This document shows positions 32,462 to 42,011 of a stretch of 64,000 nt of DNA, piece by piece. The notes below the pieces were generated by a model that was given only the letters and a program-made list of their open reading frames with translations, was not told the DNA's origin and did not search any database. The position numbers and the translations under genes are program-made. Origin of the DNA: Streptomyces longhuiensis (GTDB lineage Bacteria > Actinomycetota > Actinomycetes > Streptomycetales > Streptomycetaceae). The DNA is taken from the NCBI RefSeq assembly GCF_020616555.1, contig NZ_CP085174.1, positions 1 through 64,000 of the forward strand, read 5' to 3'. Within the stretch, counting starts at the first letter, position 1; each line of letters begins with the position of its first letter.

Positions 32462-32665
32462 TCACTCCTTGGGGGCGAAGCGGGCGAGCAGCTCGCGGGG
32501 GATGACGACAGCAGTCTCACGGACGCCGAGATCGCGAAGCTGCGCGAGGTGCTCGCCATCGGTGAGCTGGTCGCCCTGGACGACGATGTCGCCCGTCTCC
32601 ACGACCTCGTACAGGGTCGGACAGTTCCCGTGCTCGGACGTGGTGCCGATGAACCTGAGCGTCAT
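32462..32665 (-). CDS. Small protein of the XRE/DUF6879 operon, 67 residues
   Basis: MTLRFIGTTSEHGNCPTLYE, VVETGDIVVQGDQLTDGEHL, then VRETAVVIPRELLARFAPKE. A beta-rich small protein often seen as the first gene of this cassette. The ATG at 32665 has GGAGG six bases upstream. It is probably the operon's first gene. Confidence 0.75.
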   Translation of the reverse strand: MTLRFIGTTSEHGNCPTLYEVVETGDIVVQGDQLTDGEHLAQLRDLGVRETAVVIPRELLARFAPKE

Positions 32666-32906
32666 GTCGTCCTCCGTCTGCGCCGATTGGATGTCCAGCA
32701 TGCGGCGCCGGCCTGCCGGGCGGGGGTGGATTGCCGGGGATTGCCCCGTGCGCTCAGCTGCCTGCCCGCAGCGCGCAATCGGCACAGCAACGAGCCGCCC
32801 CCGCGGTGCCATGCAGCCGCACCCAGTGGTGAGGGGGTGAGGTCCGATCTCGTCCAGGCCTGGCTTGGTGGCCTCGGCCCACGGCTCGGGCACGTCCGGG
32901 CCGCTC

Positions 32907-32926
32907 GAATTTTCCGCAGAAAATTC
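32907..32926. promoter_or_regulatory. A+T-rich palindromic motif, site c
   Basis: GAATTTTCCGCAGAAAATTC: two perfect 8-base arms around CGCA. It is followed by CCCCTGCCGTCG as at the other sites. It is 62 bases before a fragment of the Uma2-like gene. Confidence 0.45.
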
Positions 32927-32987
32927 CGCCCCTGCCGTCGCCCGGGTCGGTTTCGCTGGCGCTGGGCAGCGTCCCCATCCAGGCGAA

Positions 32988-33038
32988 CCGATGACCGGGA
33001 CATCGACACCGCCCAGCGGACATACCCAGGACGCCGCG
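32988..33038 (+). pseudogene. Uma2-like small gene, fragment
   Basis: Encodes DDRDIDTAQRTYPGRRV, matching FDERDKACAERTYPGRRAL of the gene at 22591. From here to 33438 there are only very short minus-strand frames and the hairpin at 33294. Confidence 0.4.
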
Positions 33039-33293
33039 TACCGCACCCACCCGCCCGCCCACCCTAGGGCGAGCGGAAGGCAGTGAGGTGCGCCAACCAC
33101 TCGCTGAATGAGGGTTGTTGGATGCCTTTCAACTGTGCGTTCGTAGCTGACATGCAGTCGAACGATGCCCCCACCGGAGTGATAGTCAACGCGAGCGCCG
33201 GAGACTGACGGCCTTGACAAGCACGAGGCCCCGGACCAGGAGCTGGTTAAGGGCCGTCGTGTGCTCCGCCGGCACCAGGTCCGGCAAAACAAA

Positions 33294-33323
33294 TGGTCCG
33301 CACGCCGACCGGCATGCGGACCA
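33294..33323. terminator. Hairpin before the HEPN gene
   Basis: TGGTCCGCACGCCG and CGGCATGCGGACCA pair with one mismatch. On the minus strand it is followed by TTTGTTTT, on the plus strand by AAAAGAAA, as for a bidirectional terminator. Confidence 0.5.
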
Positions 33324-33438
33324 AAAGAAAGAGGGGCAGTGGCCATAAATGGCGAGTGCCCCTTCAAGTCTGCACCGATTGTAGCACGGGAGACACGTTT
33401 GCCGGTTTCTGCTGGTCAGGCTCCGCTAGGGTGCCCAA

Positions 33439-35061
33439 ATGGTCTCCACCGCAGTCCAGGACCCCTACGCACGCCATGTCCTTGCGCGTATGTCCGACTT
33501 CTTTGCCGACGAGCGTACGCCCTGGCCCCGTCGCCTGTGGGACATAGGCTCCGTCCTCGCACTGGAGGAACTGTGGGAGGCCGGCCACTGGCAGGCTCAC
33601 AACGTGCTGTCGTCCTCCGCGTGCGACTGGCAGCGCCATGAGCTCAAGGCCATCCTCGGCCGGGACGCCGGTCTCGGCGACAAAGACCTCCGCAAGGAGA
33701 TCACGAACCTGCTCAGCAAGCCCCTCCTCGACCCCAGCCCGGAGCGGCGCCGGCTGAAGGAGGTCATCGGGCACCTGCGCCCCGGCTACCTGGACCGGTG
33801 GGTGACTGCGACCGCGGTCGAGGAAGCCAAGCGGGTCAAGCCCGAGCGGTTCTCGCGGACCGTGGCCGCCCACCTCCTGGACCTCGGCTACAGCGGCCTC
33901 CACCTGCGCAACTGGGCACGCGGCCTCAAGACCGCCCGGGTGACGGCCACCGACATCGCCGAGAGCGCGGCAGAACTTACCCGCGCCCGCACGCAGACCT
34001 TCGACGTCCTGGTGGCCCTCGACAAGGTGCCCCACCGCGAACTCGCCGAGCCGCTGCCGAACTGGCTCGACAAGGGCAAGGTCGGCGCCTGGCTGCGCGA
34101 ACACGGCCACAACACCGCGGGCTTCCGCACCGGCGGAGGCTTCGTCTACCAGCTCCAGGCGCTCGATCCCCTCGGCGCGGCCGACCAAGCCCGCCAGCTC
34201 CTGGACCGCATGACCGCCCGCTCGGAGTTCCTGCGCGGCCGCCGCGGAGGCGTACTGCCTCTGCCGTTCATCTGGGTCGCCGGGTACGACACCCCCGTAC
34301 CGCTGGAACCTCCGGCCCGCGGCGTCGACGTCCTCTCCCTCGTCTACGAGGGCCACCTCTACAAGGTCGACAGCCGAGAACGCATCGACGACGCCCTCGA
34401 ACTCGCCGCCGTCAGCAACCGCGGCGCCCTCGCACCCGCCGTCGCCGGCGGCTGGGCAGCTGTCGAGTCCCTCCTCGTCCACCCCGACGACCCCCGGGGC
34501 GACGGAGAACGATCCGGAAAGGCCGTCGCCGCCGACCGGATGGCCGCGATCATCGCCTGCTCCTGGCCCCGCGCCGAGCTGACCACACTGGCCCACCGCC
34601 ACGCCCCCGCCCAGCCGGACGCCCTCTCCGAGGCCGTCGCGGCCTGCACCGCCAACCGCGAACGCGCCCGGCTCGTCGCCGACGCCCTGTGCGCCGGAGG
34701 ACCCGAAGCCCTCGCCCTGAAGTACACCGACACCGCGGCCGCCCAGCGCATGGCCGCGCTCGTACAGAATCCCGGAAAACAGCTCGCCGAGGTCAACCAC
34801 GCGTTCCGCATCGCGATGCGCCGCCTCTACCGCACCCGCAACATCATCCTCCACGGCGGTGCCACCCAAGGCGTGGCCCTGGACGCCTCCCTGCGAACAG
34901 CCGCACCCCTCCTGGGCGCCGGTCTCGACCGCATCGTCCACGCCTCATACACCGAAGGACTCGACCCGCTCGACCTTGCCGCCCGCGCCGAAGTCGCCCT
35001 CCAACTCGTCGACGGCGAAACCGGCCTGGCCACCGTGGACCTTCTCGAGCCGCCCGGCTGA
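33439..35061 (+). CDS. Large hypothetical protein with C-terminal HEPN-like motif
   Basis: 540 residues. The first half is helical (MSDFFADERTPWPRRLWDIG, IGHLRPGYLDRWVTATAVEE). The middle includes PFIWVAGYDTPVPLEPPARG and YEGHLYKVDSRERIDDALEL. Near the C-terminus RRLYRTRNIILHGGATQGVA contains R467-N-I-I-L-H472, the RNxxxH pattern of HEPN ribonucleases, in a helical setting typical of that fold (ApeA-like abortive-infection proteins are one example). TAGGGT six bases before the ATG suggests a leaderless transcript. It is isolated between terminator-like hairpins. Family not identified; HEPN rests on one motif. Confidence 0.65.
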   Translation: MVSTAVQDPYARHVLARMSDFFADERTPWPRRLWDIGSVLALEELWEAGHWQAHNVLSSSACDWQRHELKAILGRDAGLGDKDLRKEITNLLSKPLLDPSPERRRLKEVIGHLRPGYLDRWVTATAVEEAKRVKPERFSRTVAAHLLDLGYSGLHLRNWARGLKTARVTATDIAESAAELTRARTQTFDVLVALDKVPHRELAEPLPNWLDKGKVGAWLREHGHNTAGFRTGGGFVYQLQALDPLGAADQARQLLDRMTARSEFLRGRRGGVLPLPFIWVAGYDTPVPLEPPARGVDVLSLVYEGHLYKVDSRERIDDALELAAVSNRGALAPAVAGGWAAVESLLVHPDDPRGDGERSGKAVAADRMAAIIACSWPRAELTTLAHRHAPAQPDALSEAVAACTANRERARLVADALCAGGPEALALKYTDTAAAQRMAALVQNPGKQLAEVNHAFRIAMRRLYRTRNIILHGGATQGVALDASLRTAAPLLGAGLDRIVHASYTEGLDPLDLAARAEVALQLVDGETGLATVDLLEPPG

Positions 35062-35929
35062 GCACGGCCGGGGTGGCCGCCTCCTCTGTGCTAGATAGTT
35101 CAATGCGCCAGGTGTGGGTGCGGGGGCGCCGTCACCTAGGGTGAGTTGAGGTGCGGTGCGCGCATAGCCACGGGGGCCATGCGGTGCGGAGTCGCCCGCG
35201 GGAAGGGCGGACGGTCGGCGGCTCCGCGGCGTCCGGCCTCGGCCCCTTCCAGCACAGTTCTTACGATGTCCTCGCGTGGCCGGCAAGGCGGCGCCGGACT
35301 CCACCACGCGGTCCAAGCCGTCTCCCGCATGCACGCACGACCTCGCCCTCGCCGCATGAGCAGAGCAACCGAGCCCCCGCACTGACCTGCCCGAATACAG
35401 CCTTCTGCAACATGCTTCAGATGCGAATCTCGCCTTGGTTCGCGTGCAATGCCGCTGGCTGGCTTGGTCAACGAAGAACCCGCCCACGGCACTGCAGGAA
35501 ATGATCAACATCGTCGGCACTATCAGGCCCCTGAACCTGTGCATCCCAGCCAATCAGCCACCACTAGGGTTTGTACACACGGTGACATCCGACTCCTCGC
35601 CCGCAGCCAGTCCCGCCTCGCAGAGTCGGCCGCCTTTTCGCGCAGGTCGAGGTAGAAGCGCGTGGTCTTGCCGTCTTGCTTGAGGCCGTGGATGCGTTCG
35701 TCAATGTAGCCGAGGCCGTTTAGGCGGTGCCGCCGACCTGACCCGGTCACCGGCTAGATGATGGGCGGTGGCCCGAGGCGGGCCACGTTCCGACCGCCGC
35801 CCGATCCGGCGTAACGGGACGCAAGGAGCGTGGCATTGCACCAGCCTGCAACACACGGGATCACACCAGCAGCTCGTCAGGATTCATTGACGTGCCGGGA
35901 TCGGGCAGGGGCGTCAGGAAGGCACTGCT
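35062..35929. other. Gap without a supported gene
   Basis: Only weak frames are seen. The best is a minus-strand piece near 35530-35730 encoding GLGYIDERIHGLKQDGKTTR, then FYLDLREKAADSARRDWLR, which looks like a fragment of a real protein but has no start or family I recognise. Confidence 0.4.
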
Positions 35930-36980
35930 GTGAGCGACCGCTCGTCGTGGGAGTCCCGCAAATTCCGTTACTGGTCCGAGTGCAGTGGGCAGTCCCGCCG
36001 CACCGGCCTTCGCACCAGCCACCCGGCGCCTGCGGTCTCGCCGGCGCAGGCACGGCTGGAGAGCCTCGTCCTCGAGCAACTGGGCACCTCTCCGGACTTG
36101 TGCGCACACCCCTTCGGCATCGCTTCGCTGAGCCGCGTCGGCACGTCCCTCACGCTGCACCTCGACGCCTACTTGGGCCAGAGACGGTACTCCTTCCCTG
36201 AACACTGCCTAAGCCGTCTGCTGCCCACGACTCCCGCACCAGGCGACGGCACCGATGTGCCAGGGATCCCCGGCCTGCGGGTGAGTGGCATCGAGGCCAG
36301 CGGCCGGCAGCTGCACCTGCACCTGGTGAAAGACCCTGGGCAGACAGCTACGCTCGTACTCGCCCTGCCCAAGGGGCTGCCGGAGAGCTGGGGGGACATC
36401 GAGCGCCGGCACCGGCACTGGTGCGAAGAGCACGGTCTGCGGCCGCTGTGGACGGCCCCGCAGCTCGACGGCGTGGAGGCCAGCTACCTCAGCGCCTATC
36501 CCAGTCTCGAAGGCTCGCGGGCCAGGCGGGCCGCGGTGGGCAGCGCGCTGCTCCGGCGTATCTCGCTCTTCCACACCGTCACCGCCTTCTACCGGGTCCA
36601 ATGCTGGGACGACGGCGACAGCTGGAAGATCGACGCCCGCACCGCCCACCCCCGAGCACGCTGGCACGACCAGCTCCTCCAGCGACTGTGCCACCCACGA
36701 TGGGGCCTGCCGGTTCGCGTAGCCCACCGGTTCTGCCGCTGCGCCGAGCAGGACGCCCCATACCAGTGGGACCACACCTGCGCCTTCTACTTCGACGGCC
36801 ACACCACCGGCAACGACGATCTACCTGCGCGTCCACGCCAGCCCCGAAGGGCACGACTACGACCGACAGATCGAAACACTGCGCCAGGTCGGCGCACCAG
36901 CGGGCTGGATGGCCCGTGCCTTTCCCGAGCAAGCAGTCCAGCACCACGACCGGCACCGTCAGGCGGAGCGGCTGCGGTAG
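35930..36980 (+). pseudogene. Hypothetical gene with a frameshift near its 3' end
   Basis: A GTG at 35930 with AGGAAGG upstream opens about 290 residues of protein-like sequence (SYLSAYPSLEGSRARRAAVG, VTAFYRVQCWDDGDSWKIDA, ending near CAFYFDGHTT at about 36810). Another frame then continues IYLRVHASPEGHDYDRQIET and ends AERLR at 36980. The two pieces read as one protein of about 350 residues broken by a one-base change; a sequencing error is possible. I do not recognise the family. Confidence 0.5.
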
Positions 36981-37015
36981 CAGCACGTCTGTCACCGAAT
37001 GAGAGGATGCCGCGC

Positions 37016-37298
37016 ATGCCCGGACCGGACCTGCCACCACCAACAGCCCCTATGACGGCGGAAGCCCTGCTCGCCCGCTGCCACCGCCGCGCAGAAGGCA
37101 GAGCTCTTCCACGGCGTGCTGGTGTTCGCTGGTGACTTCGATGAGCGTGACCTGGAGACCGCGCGGCGCACCTATCCAGGCCGTCGTCCCGTGCTGAACT
37201 CCGACGGCGGCCTGGAAGTACATCCAGCCGACGCTGGAGCCCCCACACCGCTCGCAAGCCGGGCAGCCGGAGTTTCCGGGCCGGAGGACGGCACCTGA
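37016..37298 (+). pseudogene. Frameshifted copy of the Uma2-like small gene
   Basis: MPGPDLPPPTAPMTAEALLA begins in one frame; HGVLVFAGDFDERDLETARR then TYPGRRPVLNSDGGLEVHP follow in another. The gene at 22591-22848 is the intact relative, which shows where the slip is (around 37085-37110). Confidence 0.65.
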
Positions 37299-37460
37299 CG
37301 TTACGTTGTCGAAGCGCCGGACAGCAGTACTCCATGAGGCAGATCCGCGCTGATCGTCGAGTGCGGAAAGCACAGGGATACGGGTCTCGCGTGCGTCGCG
37401 AAGCGGCGGCTTGGGACGGCACGCTGATCTCGGTTCATGAGCGCGGCATAAGGTAGCGAC

Positions 37461-37604
37461 ATGGATGAAAAGCGCCGCAACGACGATGACGAGACGATGA
37501 CCGGCATACCTGCCGATGACATTGAAACGTCCGATGACGAGCCGGACGACGAGCCAGCCGACGCATGGCTGGCAGTCGATGGTGATGCAGGCGGAGGCTG
37601 GTAG
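37461..37604 (+). CDS. Acidic 47-residue peptide, copy 1
   Basis: ATG at 37461 encodes 47 residues: MDEKRRNDDDETMTGIPADD, an acidic middle, and an end ADAWLAVDGDAGGGW then TAG. TAAGGT lies six bases before the ATG, giving a leaderless promoter. The copy at 59504-59647 has the same length, the same last 17 residues and mostly silent or conservative changes (D/E, I/V), so the peptide is under selection. A glycine-tryptophan end on an acidic leader recalls ribosomally made modified peptide precursors, but no modifying enzyme is adjacent. Function unknown. Confidence 0.65.
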   Translation: MDEKRRNDDDETMTGIPADDIETSDDEPDDEPADAWLAVDGDAGGGW

Positions 37605-38051
37605 GTCAGCCCGGTTTCGAGCACGGAACCGGCTTTGGCTCAACTTCTGCGAGCTACTCCTGAGGGCTCAGAGAGACGCTCCGCGTCACAGAGATAATCG
37701 GCGACTCACCGCTCCCCCGGGGCAGCCGTGGCGGTGGCCGCCACCGACGGCTGCTGGCCAGTCCAGGAGGGTCCGCCAGGGCAGCCAGACAGGTCGTCCG
37801 TATTGGTGCGTACAGGCTCCATTCGCTGGCACGCATGCGGAGATGACCTCACAACCCTGGAACGTCAGCGGAAGGGTCTGCTGCAGCGTTGGGTGACAGG
37901 TTGTCACCCAACGCTGCAGCAGACCCTTCCTCCTCATCATCTCGATTCGTTGAAACGACCCGGATATTCGACGGAGATACCTCTCCCCACGTGCGACTCC
38001 ACTCGACCACCACACTACGGATCTGATCCAGCGTGGCGGGAGATATGTAGC
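37605..38051. other. Gap containing a very strong hairpin
   Basis: After the peptide gene there is no supported gene up to the insertion sequence. The notable feature is the 29-bp perfect inverted repeat at 37870-37930. Confidence 0.5.
37870..37930. repeat. Perfect 29-bp inverted repeat with 3-base loop
   Basis: Left arm 37870-37898 (begins GGAAGGGTCTGCTGCAGCG) and right arm 37902-37930 (begins TGTCACCCAACGCTGCAGC) are fully complementary around GGT. This is longer than terminators usually are and has no T-run. Confidence 0.85.
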
Positions 38052-38961
38052 TGTCACTGAACCTCTTTCATCCTGGATAGTCGCAGGTCAGTAGCGTGTG
38101 GACGGCTTGGACGATGGTGCCAATGCGGCGGGTGGAACATCTTGCTCGTCGGAGCAGTCGCCAGGACTTCAGCTGGGCGAAGGCGCGCTCTCCGGGGGCC
38201 CTCAGCTGGCGTGGTCGCGGTTGAACTGCTGGTAGTGCTCCGGCTGTTCGCGGTGGTGGTAGTAGGGGGTGCGGAAGGTGGCGCCGGTGCCCTGGTAGGC
38301 GCGGTCGGCCAGGACCAGGATCTGCCGGGTGAGACAGGCCAGGACGATGCCGTGGGCACGGGCCGCGGTCAGGTCGTGAGTGCGGCCTGGCGTCGCGCGG
38401 GAGAACCACAGCGGGGTGCCGTCGGGGCGGGCGATGACCTGCACGTTCATGCCGTGCTTGCGGTGTTTCATCGAGTAGTACGGCTCGTCCGCGCGGATCC
38501 GGTCGGTAGGGATCAAGGTGCCGTCGACGATGACGTGGTCACCTTCACCGAGGCCTGTGAGGACTTCGTGGAGGCCGGGCGCCCAGCCGACCAGGACGTC
38601 CAGGGCCTCGTCGACGTACCGCCAGGCGGTGGCTTGGGATATCCCGAAACCTGCTCCGAGCTGGGAGAACGTCTCGTTCTTGCGTAGGTGCACGAGAGCG
38701 AGGAGCGCCTGCTGGAAGCAGCCGAGCTTGCGCCAACGTGTGTTGCGGGCGCGGCGGTGCTCGTACAGCAGCCAGGCGACATGCTCGACGAGCTCATACG
38801 GGACGTCGAGCGTGGCAGGATACGGAACCAACAGGGCCCCTTCGGTCGCCGGTGTGATGAGTGGAATCACCACGCCAACGACGAGGGGCCGTGCCTCGTC
38901 ACCACACCTGCTGACCAGCCCATTTCACCCTCCAGCACAGGATGAAAGAGGTTCACTGACA
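38052..38961. mobile_element. Insertion sequence of about 0.9 kb
   Basis: Bounded by inverted repeats: TGAACCTCTTTCATCCTG (38058-38075) at the left and its complement CAGGATGAAAGAGGTTCA (38938-38955) at the right, each extended by TGTCA/TGACA with one mismatch. It contains one transposase gene, now frameshifted. Confidence 0.8.
38068..38873 (-). pseudogene. IS transposase (DDE_Tnp_4 type), frameshifted
   Basis: N-terminal HTH (ETFSQLGAGFGISQATAWRY) and DDE catalytic region: VIVDGTLIPTDRIRADEPYY with the first Asp, and LVLADRAYQGTGATF with the second. A one-base deletion near 38205 creates a stop after RDHAS; the next frame continues GERAFAQLKSWRLLRRARCS, carrying the expected catalytic Glu, and ends LLTCDYPG. 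Unless the slip is programmed, the protein is inactive. About 268 residues when repaired. Confidence 0.8.
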
Positions 38962-39296
38962 TCGCTCATTGTTCCTCCGAGTGCTCATCGCGCGGGAACT
39001 CCTCGCCCAGCTGGGCGAATCCGACTGGCTGCGCCTGCCCGCCTACAGGGCTGAGCGGGTGGCGCTGCCCATCTTCTTCTCGCGCCCACACCCGCCGCCA
39101 CGGACGCCTTGGGCGCCTAAGGGACGGCGGCCTCGACCTGGACCAGGTCGCCGCGTTCTGCACCCCAACAGGTCGGCGAGCACGCCGAACTGCTCCTGGC
39201 CGCGGACTGGCTCACCGACAGCGCAGTCGACGCCGATCAAGGACGACTGCGCGGGCAGCTCACCGAGCCCGGAACGGGCATCCCGCCCCCGCCGAG
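38962..39296. other. Gap between IS and kinase gene
   Basis: A plus-strand frame begins LRVLIARELLAQLGESDWLR in protein-like fashion but becomes proline/arginine-rich and overlaps the kinase 3' end. I see no supported gene; it may be a truncated gene cut by the insertion sequence. Confidence 0.35.
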
Positions 39297-40751
39297 TCAC
39301 TCCCTCTGCTCTGATCTTGCCGGGTCAGGGGTCGGACCCGGCGGGGAGGGAGGCGTCGGAGATCCCGGCATGAGGACAATTGCCTCGGTTCCGCCTCCTT
39401 CGGCAGGTCGCAGTGAGACAGTCCCCCCGGATCTCTGCACCACTCGCGCGACGATCGACAATCCCAACCCACTACCGGGCAGACTCCGGGCTGTGGGCGA
39501 ACGCCAGAACCGGTCGAATACATAGGGCAGATCGTCCGGCATCACCCCGGGTCCCTCGTCGCGCACCGTGAGCTGTCCGCCGGTGAGCGCTATTTTCACG
39601 GTCCCCTTTTCAGGAGAGAACTTGACAGCATTGTCCAGGAGGTTCACTACTGCGCGTTCCAAGGTGGCCGGGTCTGCGAGAACGAACCAGTCCTCCATGG
39701 CGCTCGTGAACGCGAGGTTCTTGCCGCGCAATTTGGCCCGTTCCAGAGCCCGCCTCGCGACCTCGTGCATGGGTACCACTTGAAGGGAAGTCCCCCCTCC
39801 CGGTGCGCTGTCCGGGCGGGACAGCTCCTGGAGATCGCCGATCAGGCCGGCGAGTTCGCCGATCTGCGCAGCGACGGATGCAAGCAGATCAGCCCGCGCT
39901 CCCTCGGGTAGTTGTCGTCCCGACTTCTCGCTACGAATGAGGAGTTCAATGTTGGTGCGCAGCGAGGTGAGTGGTGTGCGTAGCTCGTGGCCGGCATCAG
40001 CGATCAGTTGCTGTTGGCGATCCCGGGAAGTGGCCAGGGCCTCGGTCATCGCGTTGAATGATTTCGCCAATCGCGCGATCTCATCGTCGCCGGCGGCCGG
40101 AATGCGCACGGTCAAGTCTTCGGTGCGAGCGATGTGTTCAACGGTCGCGGTGAGCCGTTCGACTGGGCGCAGCCCCGCCCGAGCGATGCCGATGCCCGCG
40201 GTGGCCGACGCTATGACGCCGATTCCGGCCACGCCCAGAAGGAGCAGCGCGAGGCTGTTCAGCGGTTGGGTGACGGAACTCAGCGGCTGTGCGATGGATA
40301 CGGCGTAGGTTCCGCCAAGCCCCCGCGGGAGGTTCGGACGCGAGGTGGCAACACGCATTTCCTGCCCGTCCTCGGACTGGGCATCATGGAGTGACGAGGC
40401 CAAGACACCGCGAGCCACGGAGATGTCTGTGTCGACCACTTTGATAGCCGTGCTACCCGGTGCCGAGCACACCGCCCCGTCAGAAGTGATGACCTGCACC
40501 GTATAGGGCGTCGGCGTTCGATCTCGCTGGTCGGAGGCGGGCTGCTTGATCCCACAGGTGCTGAGCAGGTCCTGGACAAAACCTGGTGGAGCTTCGACGC
40601 TGCGCAGATTTGAGTCAAGCTGGCCAGTCAGCTGCTCACGGGTGACAATCCACGCCGCAGTGGCCACGGCACTCACTGCGATCGCCACAGCGAGAGCGGC
40701 AAGCAGCCCGAGCCGGGCGCGCAGCGTCAGCTGCCTCATGTAGGTGTTCAA
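39297..40751 (-). CDS. Two-component sensor histidine kinase (orphan)
   Basis: 484 residues. Transmembrane helices at about 13-35 and 166-190 enclose an extracytoplasmic sensor domain with two cysteines. HAMP at about 190-245, H-box ADAGHELRTPLTSLR with His255, N-box NLLDNAVKF, G1 DEGPGV, F-box-like YVFDRFWR and G2 GSGLGLSI are all present, so it should be active. The layout matches CutS/MprB-type kinases, which normally follow their response-regulator gene. No regulator lies upstream (40752-41116) or downstream, so the partner was lost or is elsewhere. The start may be the ATG for M5 (MRQLTLRAR). Confidence 0.88.
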   Translation of the reverse strand: MNTYMRQLTLRARLGLLAALAVAIAVSAVATAAWIVTREQLTGQLDSNLRSVEAPPGFVQDLLSTCGIKQPASDQRDRTPTPYTVQVITSDGAVCSAPGSTAIKVVDTDISVARGVLASSLHDAQSEDGQEMRVATSRPNLPRGLGGTYAVSIAQPLSSVTQPLNSLALLLLGVAGIGVIASATAGIGIARAGLRPVERLTATVEHIARTEDLTVRIPAAGDDEIARLAKSFNAMTEALATSRDRQQQLIADAGHELRTPLTSLRTNIELLIRSEKSGRQLPEGARADLLASVAAQIGELAGLIGDLQELSRPDSAPGGGTSLQVVPMHEVARRALERAKLRGKNLAFTSAMEDWFVLADPATLERAVVNLLDNAVKFSPEKGTVKIALTGGQLTVRDEGPGVMPDDLPYVFDRFWRSPTARSLPGSGLGLSIVARVVQRSGGTVSLRPAEGGGTEAIVLMPGSPTPPSPPGPTPDPARSEQRE

Positions 40752-41116
40752 CGGCGATCGCCTTTCGGCAGGCTGGACATGGTGCAGAGTTCCTGGGAGA
40801 CGCGAGGGCGGCGATGGTCGTCAATCTGATTGACGACAGCGGACCGCCCCAGGGTGCGGCGGCGCGTCGCCTTCTGTCGGCTCTCCTCGCGGGACGGTGC
40901 TTCCTGCCGCCAGGCCCCGCCGATCGACGCGGTCACTGGTGACGTAGGCGTCGCCCCCCAAGCGCGCATGGACGGAGTATCGGCGGCGAAGATGAGAATG
41001 TGCTGAAGGAGTTGACCGCCTCAACCACGCTGACTACCACTGGGCCTTCTCCGCCATCACCGCCTCATCAGGCCCATGACTCACTAAGTAAGTGCTTGAG
41101 ATCTATTGACCTACTT
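40752..41116. other. Gap upstream of the kinase gene
   Basis: The position where a response-regulator gene is expected. No receiver or winged-helix sequence is seen on either strand. A small hairpin TCGTCAATCTGATTGACGA lies at about 40818-40836. Confidence 0.5.
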
Positions 41117-41314
41117 TCAGCGAGATTGGTGCGTGTATAGCCACACCTCATGCGTCGCGCTGCTGCCACGCTGGGCCTCGGCCTCGATCCGTTCCAGAAT
41201 GGCCTGCACCTGCTCCGAGTTCACCGCACGATGCGCCAGCTCGATATATGCGTGAATCGCGTCAAGAGACGCGCGAAGCTCACGGATGGCGTCCCCCAGG
41301 GCCTTCGGGCTCAT
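41117..41314 (-). CDS. Conserved 65-residue hypothetical protein, copy 2
   Basis: MSPKALGDAIRELRASLDAI, then HAYIELAHRAVNSEQVQAIL and EVWLYTHQSR. Same length as 3937-4134. The DNA upstream is also shared with copy 1 for about 30 bases (ATCATCTGTGCCA on the plus strand). It lies 267 bases from the deleted Ku gene. Function unknown. Confidence 0.6.
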   Translation of the reverse strand: MSPKALGDAIRELRASLDAIHAYIELAHRAVNSEQVQAILERIEAEAQRGSSATHEVWLYTHQSR

Positions 41315-41580
41315 GCCCACATCATCTGTGCCATATCTGTGAGACACCTGTGAAACGCCTTGGTCCCGGCGAAACACCGCCGTCACCCACGAGGTCGGCG
41401 ACAGCGGCACCACACACTCCAGGCCGTACGACCGGGCCACACCGCCTGAGCCCATGCCCTCCAGCATCCCGGCCTGCGAGTTGCACGATCAGACATCACT
41501 CATCAGCGGCCGGATCAGTCGGGGGAGATCAGGGCTTGGCCGCGATGCATCCGCAGCGGTGGCGATGGACGCTGGATGCA

Positions 41581-41820
41581 TGAGGGCCCTATGGTCCGGC
41601 GTGATCCAGTTCGGGCTGATCGTGCTGCCCGTGAAGCTGTTCTCGGCCACCGACGAGCAGCAGGTACGGCTGCGGGAGATCCATGCCGCGGACAACGGCA
41701 GGGTGCAGCACAGGCGCTTCTGTGAAGCCGAGGATCGTGAGATCCGGGAGTGCGGCGGTGGTCCGTTGCCGGTGTGGATGGCGCCGCAGGCGTTGTTCTG
41801 CGGCGGGGACGGCAGGGACC
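41581..41820 (+). pseudogene. Ku gene with internal deletion
   Basis: The first ~55 codons (MRALWSGVIQFGLIVLPVKL to CEAEDREI) match the intact Ku gene. At about 41745 the sequence jumps to DNA that in the intact locus lies beyond the Ku stop (CGTTGCCGGTGTGGATGGCG versus CTTTGCCGGTGTGGTTGGCG at 7214). Some 640 bases are missing, including the rest of Ku. The 40 bases before the ATG are also shared (GCATCCGCAGCGGTGGCGAT). Confidence 0.85.
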
Positions 41821-42011
41821 GGCCGGGGGCCTCCGGCATTTCGGGAGGCGGCCGGAGCCGCCGCCGAAGTCGATGTTCACGAGAACGGGCTCGTCCCTGG
41901 CAGGCCCGGCTTGTAGGGCCCAGCCCCGTTGGTGAGGGTGGGTCCCTGGGCCGGTGATTATCGATCGGCGACTCTTGATCACTTCTGAGCCTGCTGGCTA
42001 GGTTGGCCGGC

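Noticed and set aside
33364..34941. Minus-strand open frame of 525 codons opposite the HEPN gene
   Set aside because: The plus-strand gene has a promoter-like sequence and a motif-bearing protein; the antisense product is low-complexity glycine/valine/glutamate.
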